This document shows positions 1-14,614 of a stretch of 64,000 nucleotides of DNA, one piece after another. Positions within the stretch are counted from its first letter, which is position 1. Every line of letters begins with the position of its first letter. A model generated the notes under the pieces. It was not told where the DNA came from and searched no databases. It worked only from the letters and a program-made list of their open reading frames with translations. The stretch covers positions 388,339-452,338 of the forward strand of contig NW_019091496.1 of the NCBI RefSeq assembly GCF_001949145.1. The letters run 5' to 3'. The translations under genes and the position numbers were made by a program. The stretch comes from Acanthaster planci (lineage: Eukaryota > Echinodermata > Asteroidea > Valvatida > Acanthasteridae).

Positions 1-1734
1 TGACTAAATTTAGTGCGTGCATTGTTGAGTGAGGTCACGCAGCTGAGTTTTGGCTAGGGGGGCGTGGCATGTTTTAACCACTCAGTACCTTGTGTACGTG
101 CACATACATGTAGCAAACAGTACATGTAGGTTTAGTGTTCAGTACCAGTACATAAAGGGCTTATTACCACAATACTATATCTCCATTACAAAAAACATGA
201 AATTTTTCCGAAATAATGAAATACACAATGTATTAGAGAATAAAAAATCTGCACCGGTACTTGATAAACTTCTTTTGGGCTGTTTTGATTGAATAAGTTG
301 TGTGTAACCATCACGGAAACTGACTCTCGGCAGTCAGGAGAGGGTGTGGTACCAGTGCCAAAATGGCTCATGTATGTAAGTAACTGCAAGTTTATGTGCA
401 TGCACATGTACATGTAGTATGAGAAAGGTACATGTACGTGCACACAGGACTGTATTGGTAATTACAGTTTCTGCACAAGAGAGAAAATGCCTACAGAGAC
501 TGATCATCTAGGCCTAACTCGCACAGGTGCTGCGTTCTACGGGATTAACGGAAGAAAACTTATAAAGGATTTGAACTCCAGGTACTCTGTGCTTGTACAT
601 GTATGGCAACTGTCAAGAGCCTTTTATATAAATGACAAATACTGTGTGGAATGCTGGTGCCATCAGATTTGATAAATTGAACAGAATCACAAAAAACCAA
701 GGTGGGACACAATGTCTGTATCTTGTCTGAGTACCCTGGACTTGTTGCGGCTACTGCCTCGAGGCAATCAGGAGCGATACCAATTTTTTTTTGGAATACC
801 AATGGAGTACCTTCAGTGTCATGCTTGAACACACAGCCTTACAAAACTTGCAATTCAGAGGGTTTCAATAGGTGTTGTAATTTTTGCCTTTATAAGGGAT
901 TACACGTATTTGAATTTCTACACAATTTGTTATGGTTTAAAATATACATGTACACGTAGTCCTGGGGGTTTATAGTCAGAACTCAGGGCCCAACCTCAAT
1001 GGAGTCTGATGGTTTATTTCCTACTAAATCAGATGGCTTTTCAAACACAGCAATAAGAAGTCACGGTTGCAAACATTCCACCAATGCCACTGGTGAGAAA
1101 TAAGAGAGATGAGAAATCAGGCCACACCCCTTTTCCTCATCTGTACACAAGTGTGGCCAATCAGGTGCCTGGTTCACTGTGCAATGCCCAGCATTTGGAC
1201 TGCTGTCCCATCAGCTCTTTGTTGTGAAACCTTCAAAAGTTTTCAGAGGCAATTACTGTTGATGCATAGTTGCAACAACGGAGATCGCCCTTTGCAAACA
1301 GTTATTGAGCACTGTATGAGTTACATGCAGGAGAAATTACATGTACATGTAAACATATAGGACTTCTGAACACCCTACATTGTACATGTACTTCAATCAA
1401 AAGACATTTGGATTCAGACTAACTCAGCTCAACAGTTACATGCAAATCTATTTTAATTTTTTTTGTAATAAACCGGAACATTTTCCAATCACAGACAAAA
1501 ATTTATACTTTGCCCAGATTGAATGTAACAGTGAATTTAAAGTTCACGGATGAGCATTACCTTAGTGACACGTTTTCTCTCTATGACTACCAGGCCGAGG
1601 ATAGTGAAACAATTCTTTTTCTTCAAAAAAAGGCATTCTAGGCAGATAGACTTTTGCCACACAACACAAATCAATCATTCTCATCTACAGTTGGCTACAT
1701 TTATCAGTGAGGCACCTCCAACACAGGCCTCTTA

Positions 1735-2022
1735 CAGGCTTCCTGCACCTAAAAGACGATTAAATTCCATGACTTTTCCATGACCAAATTATGAAAATCC
1801 ACGACCAAGTAATGCAACTTCTTGGACTATTGGGCCTTTTAGGTTGCAAATACAATCACAGATTTTATGCACTTATTTCTGATAATAGAAATCACATATT
1901 GTATTATGACTTCCATGGCAAAATTCCATGACTTAAGTCATTTTTACGAATTTCCATGACTTTTCCAGGCCTGAAAAAGGAAAAACAAATTTTCATGAGT
2001 TTTCCAGGCCGCAGGAATCCTG
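1735..2022 (+). mobile_element. Non-autonomous element with CAGGnTTCC terminal inverted repeats, copy 1
   Basis: The element starts CAGGCTTCCTGC and ends GCAGGAATCCTG, imperfect terminal inverted repeats. The direct repeat CTCTTA flanks it on both sides (1729-1734 and 2023-2028), consistent with a target-site duplication. The interior repeats the phrase TTCCATGACTTTTCC in both orientations. A second full copy in the same orientation is at 21533-21829. It has no coding capacity, so it is a MITE-like element; the superfamily is not assigned. Confidence 0.75.
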
Positions 2023-2633
2023 CTCTTACCATTTTGTGAAATGGACCGGTAAAGACACACCTCTCAAAAATAGTCAACAAAAACGCCAACCAAAAGATAA
2101 ATGTGCAGTCTTCTTTTCAGGTATGGAAATACTGAAATCTTACTTTGTGTGGTTATAGTTTCAAGTTTGCACATTTGTATAACTAGAGTGCTCTGGCACG
2201 GTACAACAATGGACAGCTCTTTTCAACTCAACCTCAACTCCCTAGGAGAGATCTGCAACAATACTGAGCACTGCTTTTCAAAGAACCTTTAGAATTGGCC
2301 CTAATTGCGGGCAACCAAAATGGATACCAGGGAATTCCTCGGTTCATTCATTTCCAAATGTTACAGAAGGGATGGCGACCCAAAAAAAGGGACGCTAAGT
2401 GGCCATTTAACTGGCTGCTGAACTTTATTTCCGAGTATTTGTGGTCAAGAGGCCAGTTTGTATGAATGCTTGATCAAACAGGTTTACTGAGGCCTCAGCG
2501 GTGGCCTGTCGATGAATGAGGGAGGACAAATTAAAAATGCTGTGTCAGGCTATCCTTGTTATACAGAAGACTTTTACTCATGCACACTGTGCGAGACCCT
2601 TGAAGAACGGGACCAAATCATTACCGGCCCTAC

Positions 2634-2683
2634 ATATGTACGTATGTACATGTATGTACATGTATGTGTACAGTACATGTACC
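2634..2683. repeat. TACATGTA-rich simple sequence
   Basis: A dense run of overlapping TACATGTA and GTATGTAC palindromes. The same 8-mer recurs at many places across the window (for example about 403-418, 1339-1351, 3818-3832, 8348-8362 and 10629-10648). It behaves like a lineage-specific over-represented word rather than a single locus. Confidence 0.7.
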
Positions 2684-4416
2684 GGTATTTGACCTTGCAG
2701 TTATTTGCGACATTCCTAAACTAAATGTGTTGTGAACTGTGGTTAGCCATAACCCCCAATTCCTTCAAAATCCAGCAAGAGGTTTTGGAGGACAAATTGA
2801 GGGACTGAGGAAGTTTTAGAGTAGCAGCCACGATATATCCTGAACATACATGTACAGTACATCCTTTAAGTGTTGAGGAATTGAGGACTGTAATCAAAGG
2901 CTTTCATAAAATTTCCAAAGCCTCTTTGCACAATCGAGGATTTCCAAGGAAGTGAGGCTCCTTGTCAAAACTTGAGGCTGATTTTGAACGGTACACCGTA
3001 CAATGTCTTGGGCCGGACCTTGCGTTGTGTTTTGCTCAGCAATGCATGAATTTACCTGTGGGCCAATATATTGGGTTTTTTTTTAATCATTTCCACTGCT
3101 TCAAGATATAAAATTTGCACTGCCTCGAAATAGTAACGGGAACTGCCACAGGATTGAGCACTGATCACCAGTCCAAGGAACACTTTTGAGAAAATTTGTC
3201 TACTTCCTGGTAGGAGGGCATAATAAATTACGTTTTTTTGTTGCACTGTTGTCAGTTGGGACGTGACAGAAATTGCAATGCCTTTCAGTCTGGCCCTAGA
3301 CAAAATAATGGAGGCTTTTGGGAAGATTGGCGCCGTACCCAATCTTTATAGGTAAGTGTATCTGTACACGAAGGCAGTTGTGGGATTTTTAAACACTGTG
3401 GTTGCATGCTACAGTAGAAAAGTGCCTTTAGAGTGACGCTTCTGGTCCATCGTACATGTACGTGTGCGTACCAGTGCCAGTATTGGGTGTACAGGTACAT
3501 GGAATGTACACAACTTACAAACATTGTTAGAGATGCCTCAATTGCTATATTGTAAATTCATCATAAGCTTGGCAGCTTTGACAAGTTTATCAACAAACTC
3601 ACTGCAGATAAAATTTGACTGAGTGGGTGACTTTATCAGGCTATTATTTGATAAAATATGCAAACAGGTCATGCTGTACACGCTGTACCACAGGTACATG
3701 TAAATGTATGGTCTTGACATATCAATGCGCAAGTAAACCGTACATTAATTTACCCAGCTGCATGCTGGAAATATTTCTCATAGCATCATGCAGACATACA
3801 TAGATGTACTCTATAGTACATGTACATGTAAGTGTACAAGTATGTATCCGTGTGTCAGATGCTAAAGCCAACAAACCTTAGTTTTGTAACTTTGCTACTA
3901 AGTACAGCCGGCTTACTTTTACACACTTAGTGTCTGTCCATTCAGGCATGGGACTAACATTCCAAAATCCTGCACAGTGCAGTAACTCAATGTACATATA
4001 TGTGCATTCTTTCTCTAAATGTGAACAAATCCAACCTCAGTTGCATCCAAAGCCAGCTCCATGGAACAAGCAGAAATAGTAAGGTGTCTGTTCAAATAAG
4101 CAAGGCTACCACAGGATGACCGGCAGGTTCAGAAGTCGGCTGTGCAGTGCAGGGATTTTCTGATCTGATCCATGTTGGACAGCCAGCAATGTGTAGTGCG
4201 AAATGATTGTGCAATACACATGTTGAAACATGTGCAGCACTAATGCTGGTGTTGTACTGAGTAGCACGGAAACGTACATGTAGCTAAACGGAACTGTGTT
4301 GAAATTTTACATGTACATTTTAGTCTAAACAGGTTGGAACCGTGTAGAGTTCCACACAAGTTGGATACACAATAGTGTGAACATTGCTGAGGACAACACA
4401 TCAATGGCACTTTTAC

Positions 4417-4478
4417 CTTTTTAAGGTGGGAGTTGACCCATTTTGTGAATGTCCTCTTCTGTACATCATCTCTGGCAT
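4417..4478 (-). CDS. MACF1/DST: Spectraplakin-like protein: shared CH1 (actin-binding domain) exon
   Basis: A 62-nt exon preceded by TGTGCTGCAG and followed by the donor GTAAAA. It reads (D)ARDDVQKRTFTKWVNSHLKK in phase 1-0. VQK-x-TFTKWVN is the start of the first calponin-homology domain of the spectrin/plakin/dystrophin actin-binding module. From remembered family structure, plectin, MACF1 and dystrophin all have a 62-nt exon at this position, in the same phase. By eye about 16 of 21 residues match plectin and fewer match dystrophin, so a plakin is favoured. Nesprin and beta-spectrin share VNSHL and remain possible. Both first exons at 14.6 and 15.5 kb join it in frame. The rest of the actin-binding domain is left of the window. 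Confidence 0.7.
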
Positions 4479-7400
4479 CTGCAGCACAGAAAAACAAACA
4501 CAGTAAATACCTTCGGGAAAAACACAAAAAGAATGTAAATGTATCAGTAGATGTGAATTCCACCTGATAATGTTTGGATTTTATCATACATGCATATTAA
4601 AACAGAATGCTTGCAACAGAGACAGTACAGGAGGCCAGAGAAAGCTTGGATGAGAGGGAACAAAAAACCTTTAACAGACTTTATTCATGAGTTGGCCATA
4701 TTGAAATTGAAAGCAAGGGTTGAATAATTAGAAACGGGTTTCAGATCTTGTACAAGCATTTTCTTCTTATCTGGAATCCTCATATCATTTCTGTTATTTT
4801 GATATTAGATTCATGTGAATATTTCATTTAAGATACGGAAATTAAACTAAACTAGCAATAAACTAAACTTCTGAAATTTTAAAATACAAATGAAAGCAAT
4901 AAAATAAAAATTTCATGACAAATTAGTGACTATCTACTCAGACAAATAATTTCAAATTTGTAATTAAACATTAAATAGTGTTTTAAGCCTGATTTAGACA
5001 AATCTTGAAACGGACGCTTGGCAGAAAAAGCAACTACAAAAGAGTGTGGTTCCATCCTAATAGACAGTATGTAATTATAAAACGGCTTCAGGGAATATGA
5101 TATGAAACAGTCCCCAGCACAGATTTACACCACTGGAGATCCGTAGGAAAAGTGTGTGTAGAAGACTGCTTGCTAGGCCATGATTGGTCCGTTAAGGGAT
5201 CCGCCCATTCCAAAAGAGCTGACAACGTTCTCCCTGGGTGTACATAACATGTACGTGTGTGTGTATGAGTGCTCACCAACATACATCACGCACACAAACC
5301 CTCATAATGGAAGAATAGTCCAATCAGCTTGTGGTAAACATAGCACCTCTCATCCCAACCAAAGTCTGCAACGTATTGGTCCCCTCCCCCTTTTACATTC
5401 AATTCTGTTCCTGCTTGTAGTACTTCTGTTCAAGTTAAACAGACATTACCCCAATTCTGCGATGTGCACCAGATACCCTTTACCCAGGCACCAGCTCAAA
5501 CCGGTACTCGTACTCCAACTCTTTGTCAGACCTGTCAAATGATGAGGTCAGAATCCCCACTTGAGTCTGAAATTAAAGAGTCAGCTTCCATAAATCTTGC
5601 ACACCCTTTGGTGTTTAACGAGCCACTTCCATGACCTACATGCATCACCATAAAATGAGTGCATAGCATTTACATGTACAATGTACCATCCATGTACTAC
5701 CAGTACACAGGGTTCACTCTAGTAACACATGCCTACACATTAATTAATTTGAGATTTTTGCCCTGCTTGACGTGTATTACCACACTGTGTACTCTGTGTT
5801 TGCCCTCGAAGACTTGTGGAAAAAAAACACAAGCATACATGTATCGGTACAATGATTAATTAATTAATGCACCTGCTATTCGATGAGCAGAATCTTTTCC
5901 ATCCAGGGATAATGGAGTATGCACAAGAAGTATCGTCACGATACTTGAGACCACACCCAAGTCAAGCCATGCTATAACTAGTGGAATCCGAATGTACCTG
6001 AGTCAGAAATCCAGATGCAGACTGGACCAAGGTTAGGCCTAAAGAGGGGATCTTAGCTAAAGGGGGGTTGTATACCTAGGCACCTGTCATTCTTTTTTTT
6101 AGTTTTTCTTTGGCGATCTAACTGAAATCTAAAACAGCAAGCAAGTACCGGTGCCCCAATGATGAAATACTTAAATGTAATATGATACCAAGGAGGCATC
6201 ATTCAGTTGGCAGCCAAAACACCTCACACAAAAGTAATTTTTGTCGGCTAAGTTGTGGGCGGTCTACTTTTCTCCCCACGACCCCAAGTGTGAGACATGC
6301 AATTCAATTGTCTTCCGAAAGGAATCATGATCCCAACTGCGGGTAAATAATTCACAATTTAACACAAAGTGAAAAGTACCAACTCTGCACAAGCTTTCTA
6401 GGCCTTGGCCTCTCAGCTGAACAAAACCAAATGCTCTTGACCTTAAAAAAGCTCCCCTGGTCTTAATTATGTGACGATATCAAGTTTCTACTTGGTGTTG
6501 ATGTTCAACGGGGCAAGGTCTGGCTTGGGAGACAAATGTCTGGAGGGAGAGGAGAAAAGATTGGGAAGTCTGTTTGCCCTTGATCATTAGGTCATCTTCC
6601 TTGAACTCTGGCATGTCTGGTGGCAGAAATCACTAGGCAACCGCCTAACTTCAGAGGTCTGTTTGTCAGAGGTAAAACATGTCACTTTGGCAGGTTCAGA
6701 TTCTGATGATTTATCTACAAAAAAACTTGCTTGACAAAAGACAGAAAACACTTCGAATCTGAAGCATACCATATGAAGAGAATCCAATGCAAACAATGAC
6801 TATTTACTGAAATAACAAAATGAGAAAAATAAAAAGCCAAAAACCTTATGGGGAGGTTCCAATTCTACAGAGGAACAGTTAAATTGTAATAAACCAAACA
6901 TCTACCTTGAACATCTATTTAATTCAAGCGTTTTGCAAGGATTTCAATGCAGACATTATTTATTCTTCATACATGTACCTGAAGCTGTTTAATGTTGAAA
7001 CAAAATAGGGCCAAGGCAATTTGAATAATTCACTATTTGAATGTTCCACCTTCAATTTGATTGGATATCCAAATATTAGGTCTTACCAATCAGCAGATTG
7101 CTGATGAAAAAACCATAAACAAAATCAGTTGCAATAATGCACACAATTGTACTTACGATCACTATAATAGCTTCTCATTTCTACATGTTCCAGGAATATC
7201 TCCATCCACAATTTATCAAAAATTAAGAGACAAACAGTACTACTTGTCCTTTTGAAAATTTTTATTCCTTGTAATTGTTTTAACGAATAATTTACTTTTG
7301 AATACGAGATAAACAAGCCTTTACAGTGCCATTTTTCTCAATTTAAAACAAGAGAAAATTCTCCCTTCCTTTTCATGAATTTTGCATTTGAATTTTCAAA

Positions 7401-10400
7401 TTTGAAAAATATTTGAAGATTCAATAATCGGATTGAATATTTAAATATTCGGTACAGCCCCAAAACAAAAGTCTGCCCTTCTTTTCTCCATTATTACGGC
7501 AAATGTAGCCCAAAATCAAATTCCTGCCTTTATAGGCGCTTCCATCTAAGAGCAGAGTTGACAAAATTACCATAAAGAAATGGTCCAAGATGTCACAGAA
7601 AGTAGAGACGGCACTGAAAAATAGCTGCTTGCAGGTTTGGGCACGATGACGTTTCATGAGGTGAATTTGTTTTGGTGTGAATATTTAAAAATGCACGGTA
7701 ATTGGCTTACACACCAAAAAAAAAAAATTGGACAAGAAAATAATTTCATTTTAGTTTGAGAAATCCCAGTGACATTGGATGGCATGTTATTGGCCTTAAA
7801 CTCTGTTTATACTGTTTCAAACAGGGCTTAAATTACTGCACATTACACCTACATGTAGACTTCAGTGCATAGACACATGACGATACTTTTCCAGTAACTG
7901 ATACAATCCCCCATTATACAGTGTACACGTACCACATATTTTCATTGTTGAACAGAGGCAGCGTGGCTAACCTAACTTGCACTAATAAGGTTCACAAAAG
8001 AGTCACTGTTGCCCATTCCACTACTGTACCCAAACTTCACACCAATGATGACAAATAAAAGAGGGAATAGCCTTGCAAATGACTTCACGGAAACATCAGT
8101 CTCTTCCCTCAAGAACTTTTACATTCAATTGACTAGTTATCATTAATTTTTTTACAGAGCCACAGGTGAGGTTTCTTCACATTCTGGGCAATGTGTCGGC
8201 TACTTTCCATGGATGGACCATGGAGGGACAAACCACAACATGCAACAACGCCGAAAAAAAACAGTCTTTCAATTGGACTGATAATGACATCCATGCCATC
8301 CAAAATGTCAATTTAGAAACCATGCAAATGTAGCCGTCACCTTGTACTACATGTACATGTATGTACATCATTTATACTGTATACTTGTAGGCTTGTCTTG
8401 GTGCACATATTCACATCTGAAGGCTCTTCTTAATATACCAGGCAAGATATGGGACGGAGTGATACCCCCCTTACCTGTCAAATCCCTATACACACTCTAG
8501 ACNCAATGACCAACACAAAGGCGGGGGACCAGAGTTCTCTCTGTCCCATATCTTTCTTCAAATGCTTCTTAACATGCAAATACCTTGACCACTGCATCAA
8601 AGCTCAGCAAAAGCCAGCAGACAAACTTGCACCAGAAGGCCAAGGGGAAACTTCAACTACATGTACCTCCCTCCCCCGACAACTTAGTGCCAGTCCTTCA
8701 AGACAATTAACATATACTGGGTGGGTCTACCCACAGGTTGGACCCCCCCTTAGTTAAGGAAAAGATATGTCCTTCTCAAGCCCAGATTTTTCTCCCTCAT
8801 TTCATCATCATGTACAGAGCAATCCACTCAATGGGCATCCATTTGGGGGGGGGAGATAAAATGAAACTTTGCCTACAGGGGCCACATATCTTTATCAAAA
8901 TTTGGCATTTGAAGTCACGGAACACTTTGAGTAGCTCACTGTCTTAATTAATCCATGCAAACTTGTACATTTTGCCCACATGGAAGTGTCCACCCACATC
9001 AAGCTCCAGGAGGGCTCTGCAGATATGAGATGATTTGTGTCAGTATCCTCAAATAGGATGGTGCATGAGACAGCTTGTGAGCAGAGTTGCTAAATGTTCT
9101 TTCAGGAATATATGTTGCCCATCCCATTTTTAAGTGCAGGATTTGTTCCGAAAGCTACGGAGTTGACGCACTTTATACACACACACGTGCGCCTATATAA
9201 AAAGACTGCTTGTTTACAGATATTCCAGGAACGTGTCCTTCAAAGCCAAATCCTAACTCCAACTCTTGTTGGCTTTGCACGGCATGAACAAAAAAGTCAG
9301 CTGGAAGCCTGAAAATTCCACAGTTCTTTGCGGCAACTTTGACAACTGCATGGCTTTCCACTCCAAAGACTGCATTTTTTTTTCATATTTCTTTGGTTAG
9401 AATTTACAGTGGCTGCACAAACACAAGAAATGCACCTTGATTGTTTTTTTTTTTTTGGTCCTTACATCTACATGTAGGTGTGCCTAGCTGTGTTATTATA
9501 TACGGGTTGAATACTTATATCTGATAGGAGACAGAATTCTTGCAAATATTATTGTTGAACATGTCAGTCAGCAGGTAGACAGTAGACACTGACAATAACA
9601 CTGGGTTAGCGTGTATTTTGGAAAAATGCATGCAGCAGTACCTTTTTTTTTTTTACAGCAGTGTACTGCCCTCTGGAAGGCTTTATGGAGTACATCCATT
9701 GTTTTGTTACAAGTTCATCATGAGCGGCCCGTCACTCACTCTGATATGATTTAGACTCAGTAACTTGGGCGATGTACTTCTCCTTTTTTAATTATATGAC
9801 AGACCAAAGTCAACAATTGCAAAAAAAAAGAGAGTACAGTGCCCCAGTTCCAGGTTGAAATTCTGCAGATAAACAACGTTTATCACTTATGAGCTTTGGC
9901 CAAAAGCATCCCATACATGTACATCCTTCAAAAATGACAAAATTCACCTGTTTTCAACAGAATCTGCAGGTGGAATTGAGAAATCTACAGCTAAGCCACA
10001 AATACATGTACTGCAAATGAACAACAGTCACAGTGGATTTTTGCTGGATTCAGGAGGTTTTTCACCAAAAAATGTCTAGAGAAACATCGGGTTAAAGCAC
10101 TGTTTATTTCATGAGCATCATACGCAATGATACCACATACATGTAAGCTCCTCAATACGGTAACTCCCACGACAAATATGCTTGAAATATCATTAGGTTC
10201 AAGAGTACCCTTGTATACAGTATATCAGAGGAAGCAAGTTGGCCCACCGGTAGCTCAGGTTTTCTGCTCAGGTATACCCTGGCCTCAACAATACTAATTT
10301 TAAACTTTGTTTGGAGTTTTCACAGAAAGTAGGCTGCGCACAGGATTCAATGACGAGGTAAAGCACAGTTTAGTACAATCAATGGTTGTAAACCGAGTTG

Positions 10401-13400
10401 GGGTCAGAGGATCAAAATGCAGAAAGTATGACCACCCACTGACACAGACTCAAGATTTTTTTTTGCGTCTTACTGTAAAGCAAGTACCGATTCAATGACG
10501 CCGAGTGTGTTGGATGAGTCAGGGGTCTAGGATCTCGGAATTTAGACGGGGTGAAGGTCATCACACGTGCATGTAACTTTGCCACAGGTGCTAACATTCT
10601 ACAGACATTTCATTAATGTACTGACTGTACATGTAATGTACATGTACATTCTATGAATGTACAGTGCACTTGTGCAAAAAAATAAAGAAATCAATGAAAT
10701 AAACAATACTACTACCGATAATAAAACAGTTCTTATTAAGTGCATAATACTACAAAGTACTGCATCTATGTGCTGTATTATCATTTTCCCTGCACACTGG
10801 GTTAACAACTGAAGATTCCTGAAACCATCTCAGCTTCCTGGGGAGCATACACATACATGTGCATGACTAGCCTGATGCTGCCATATCAGGAGCAAACAGC
10901 TAAACCTAACCGTGTCTGACCTCACAGGTACCCATTTACTCCTGAGTGGAGAGAGGCAGGCAGGGGTAAAGTGGCTGGCCCAAGATCACAACATGCTGTC
11001 ACCAGTTGGATTCGAACCCCTGACTCTGAGAAGCTACAAACCCTAACCATGAGGCCACACGCCCCCAAGAAATATAGAAAGCAAGCAAAGTTGCCCTTAC
11101 GTACAAGTACATGTACATGCTATGACAAGTTTTATGTTAACAGATCTGCAGAGAGCCTTTTTAAAACTTTCAAGTTGCAGATACATACTGTACACTGCAC
11201 AAGTTGAAGTTAACAGAACTCAGAACAATTTGTTGGAATCCAATCTATATTACCGGTACATGTACTTTTTTTTGACTGGGTGTGTAGCTAGACTAATAGG
11301 CATTATGAAATGAAAGGCTTGAGCTGCATTGAAGGAGCCATTATTCTGGTTAGTAAATCCCCAGACAAAAAGGTAGAAACCTGAGCAGCATTTAAAGGAT
11401 TAACCAAGCAAAATACAGCTTCACTGACTCCAGGAATAAACCACAACACCGTAAGAAGAATAGGCAAGGCAATGCACTTTCCTTGCAACTCCTTTGCCTC
11501 CATGCAACAGATCAATTGACTCAGCCCAAGAGATTCTTAATAAATCCAAACTTGAATAAGATCAGTCCTGGAGCTCTTACACGAATGAAGCTATGGGATG
11601 GCAAGTAAAAGTAACCCAAGCAATTTGCAGTGCTTGTTTGTTTGTAGCATCAAAATAAGTACGAGAAGTCGCCTTGAAAAGATTTCCGATTTAGATACGC
11701 AGTGTGTTCTAGTATGCCAGACTACCACAAATTTGCAGTTCCACATTGGGCTAGTTCGATTAAGGACCACTAGTTAACTATTGGTTGGTTCATGACGTAC
11801 ATGTATCTAGCTCAGGTGCAGTGAAGTTGAAGTGCAAACAAACAAAGTCAAAGTCAGGTCATTAGGACGAAGGAGAGAAAAGGTGGCCACAGGAAGAGTA
11901 AAGTATCAAAAATTAAAGTGAAAATGGTCGTTGACTACGTAACATTTTTCCAGCACTTTTCTTATAACTGATCCTCTCTGCACTGTGCTATTGAAAACAG
12001 TTTATGGCAACCAACAATGCGACCAACCTCAGTAGGCTGGTACCAGTAGCTGACTAGACTAGTCCAGGCATCAGTGACTAGCGTGCATTCGATCAGAGTT
12101 AGTCGAACTACGGTTAACTACATGTATGGTCCTTGATTGAACTTGTCTCAGGTACCTAGTGTGAGCTAAAGAGGTCCACATAAAACAGGTTGTGTGCACC
12201 TTGTGTGGACTAAGCACCACTAAGGTCCATGCAAAGTTACCCCCCTAATGGAAAACAGCTTTAGAGACACTTGGGTTAGGGTTATCTATCGCAAAATGAA
12301 AAAGATTCATCAAGGAAACCATTAATGGTATTCACAGTTCAAGAAAATGAATCTTTTCACTGAGGTTTCTCAACTACATTGACAGGAATGTCCACACTAG
12401 GTCTGTAAAGTAAACGTGTATGTGTCAACATGTGTACACATGTACCTACATACAAATTAAATGTATGTAAAAAGACCCCCTCTCATACCTTTCTGGTTGG
12501 ATGGAGAGACCTCAGTACACTACTATACCCGTGGGAGACAAGAAAGGTGGAATCTTATTCCTGGGTCAAGATTCGAACTATTCCCTTGATAGACACTAAA
12601 AAGTGGTTTATAGTGAGGACAGTTCAGCTCTGATGCATTTCAGGGCAATAATTTTCCATGCATGCAAATCTCAATCTCAATTATTTCTGCACAATGTACA
12701 ATTACTCACAAGAGCCAGGTCTGTCATCGAGGGGGGACCAAAGGTCCTCCCCCCCAAGCAGCTGCCCCTCCCACCATCAGCAGAAACCACAAGCATGAAA
12801 ATAATCTTTTGTTCCACCTCCCAAAGCCCAAAGCCCAAAGCTGGCGACAGTGCTGACAAAGGCAAATGCTGACCCCTGGGCAAGCAATTGATTAATTATC
12901 GATCAATGGGTTAGCCTGATGCATTCCACGCAATCCGGAATGGTACAATCATGGTATTGAGAACACTGCTGGCAACATCAGAGTATAATATATATTACAA
13001 TATATATTTATATATTTGGAGTGCGTAAGTGATGCAACAATGTTGGTGATGCGGAAGGGGTTGCTGGTGTGCACAGTTTAAAGAATGTGGGGGGTTGAGC
13101 AATAATAATCAACCTTGCGCAAATAACACAGACATTTTTACAGAGGTACCGGTACCACTAGATGTATATAATAAATTCCAATTTTCCATCAATCATGGAA
13201 ATGAAACATTTCATTTCTAAATGTTCTCACAGCACCATAAAATGATTAAAAACTGTGATTTACAAACTACTGCTGCAGTTCTAAGCAAGGCAGTGTTCTG
13301 AATGACGGGGTGCAAAATGGAATTTTTAGGGAATGGAAAAGGATTGGCAACCTGCTACAAAGCGACACACGAGAGGAACGAAAAGTTACAAAAAAAAAGA

Positions 13401-14614
13401 AACTAAAAATATTAATTTTGATAAAAACCGTCCTCATTCAGCACCACGCTGAGACACAAACTTTGCCAAAAGGACAGCCAGGGTCCTGTTGGCCAGAATT
13501 TCTGGTTGATCGATTTTGTTTGCCTTGCCCTGCCCCTAGGTCTTTGACCCTAATATTTGAGGAGATCTTCGAATTGAGAGTACAATGGGACATTCGGAGA
13601 GACCTAAACAATGACTGGAGGTCATTCCAATGAGAGACTCCACAAATCGCCTATTCAGTGGAAGATGAATAGGGTTTTGGGAACCGAGTTGCATACTATT
13701 CCTAATTAATACCAACTATGGAAGTTGTGACGTGGCAAAAGGTGAATTCTCCCAAGTTGCATAAAAGGAGTGGCTCAGAGAAATGGTGGTCACTATCTTA
13801 AATAGTGATGTTTACAATCATTCTCAAAAGACAATGCCATATAGACGAAGAGTACTGAAGCTTAATTCTGATCAAAATGTCACCTCATTCAACACCTATG
13901 GTGACTTTCTACACATTTAAAAAAAACTTTCTGTCACAAGGGAAAGAGTTCCATGTGTGTACATGTACATCACATGACACCCTGTGCACAAACCCTGTGG
14001 GACATGTTTGAACAATTCTGTGTTTTTTAACTAAATGTTCAGACATTTTCCCTGCTAAATTTTTTTAGGGGGCCACATTATCACTTTCTGATGGCTTCCA
14101 AACTAATGCAAGGAAAATTAGTGATTTCCCCATACACTCTAACCAGTGACGTCACACAATAAAACCAAGCATTCCAAGCTTGAATGCATACATTTTTACT
14201 CCAAGCCCAAATGGTGAGATTTTATAAATGGTGGAGTAGGTCTATCGTACTTGTACAAAAAAGTTGTAGTCATTTGACATTTTACATGGCCTAAATTAGT
14301 AAAAACTAAATTTTACATGTATGTCGGGAAAATTCGGACCAGTCTCAAAGGGTGTGCATACGAGTTTCAATACATCCAACTACATGGAACTTTTTCCTAT
14401 GGCTAATGCATTTCATGTTTTTAATAGGTACTATCTGTTGGTCCCTCCCGGCCCAGGGCAGAGCCGCTGGCAAACGCTACAACGGGGCACTGTTATTGAC
14501 TGTGTTCACATCGACGTGTACCTCTTCATAGCATGCCAGCAGACCGTGGCTTATTTATGAAACTGTGACTGAACTCTTTCAGTTGCAACCAACAACAAAA
14601 GTTAACTGACTAAC
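4479..14614 (-). other. Large first intron of the spectraplakin-like gene
   Basis: About 10 kb between the CH1 exon and the nearer first exon. I saw no further coding exon, only short ORFs without family resemblance. It contains a SINE remnant (10921-11066), TACATGTA words, an AT dinucleotide tract near 12988-13016, and the single ambiguous base at 8503. Long first introns are usual in spectraplakin genes. Confidence 0.55.
10921..11066 (-). mobile_element. tRNA-derived SINE fragment (Deu/V-SINE-like)
   Basis: Read on the minus strand, the head contains an A-box-like segment (TGGTTAGGGTT) and a B box (GGTTCGAATCC). It is followed by a body with CTTGGGCCAGCCACTTTACC and GGAGTAAATGGGTACCTG. That order matches a tRNA-derived SINE with a conserved central domain of the Deu/V-SINE type, which I recognise from deuterostome genomes. 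No poly-A or clean 3' end was identified. Confidence 0.6.

Larger units (their letters stand above)
1..4416. other. Intron or flank downstream of the spectraplakin-like CH1 exon; no coding exon seen
   Basis: This stretch lies 3' of the CH1 exon on the minus strand, so it should be intron of that gene. I looked for the next CH-domain exon (the conserved D-L-x-D-G region that follows in this family) and found none, so the rest of the gene should lie left of the window. It holds one CAGGGTTCC-family repeat, many TACATGTA palindromes, and short ORFs that resemble no family I know. Confidence 0.6.
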
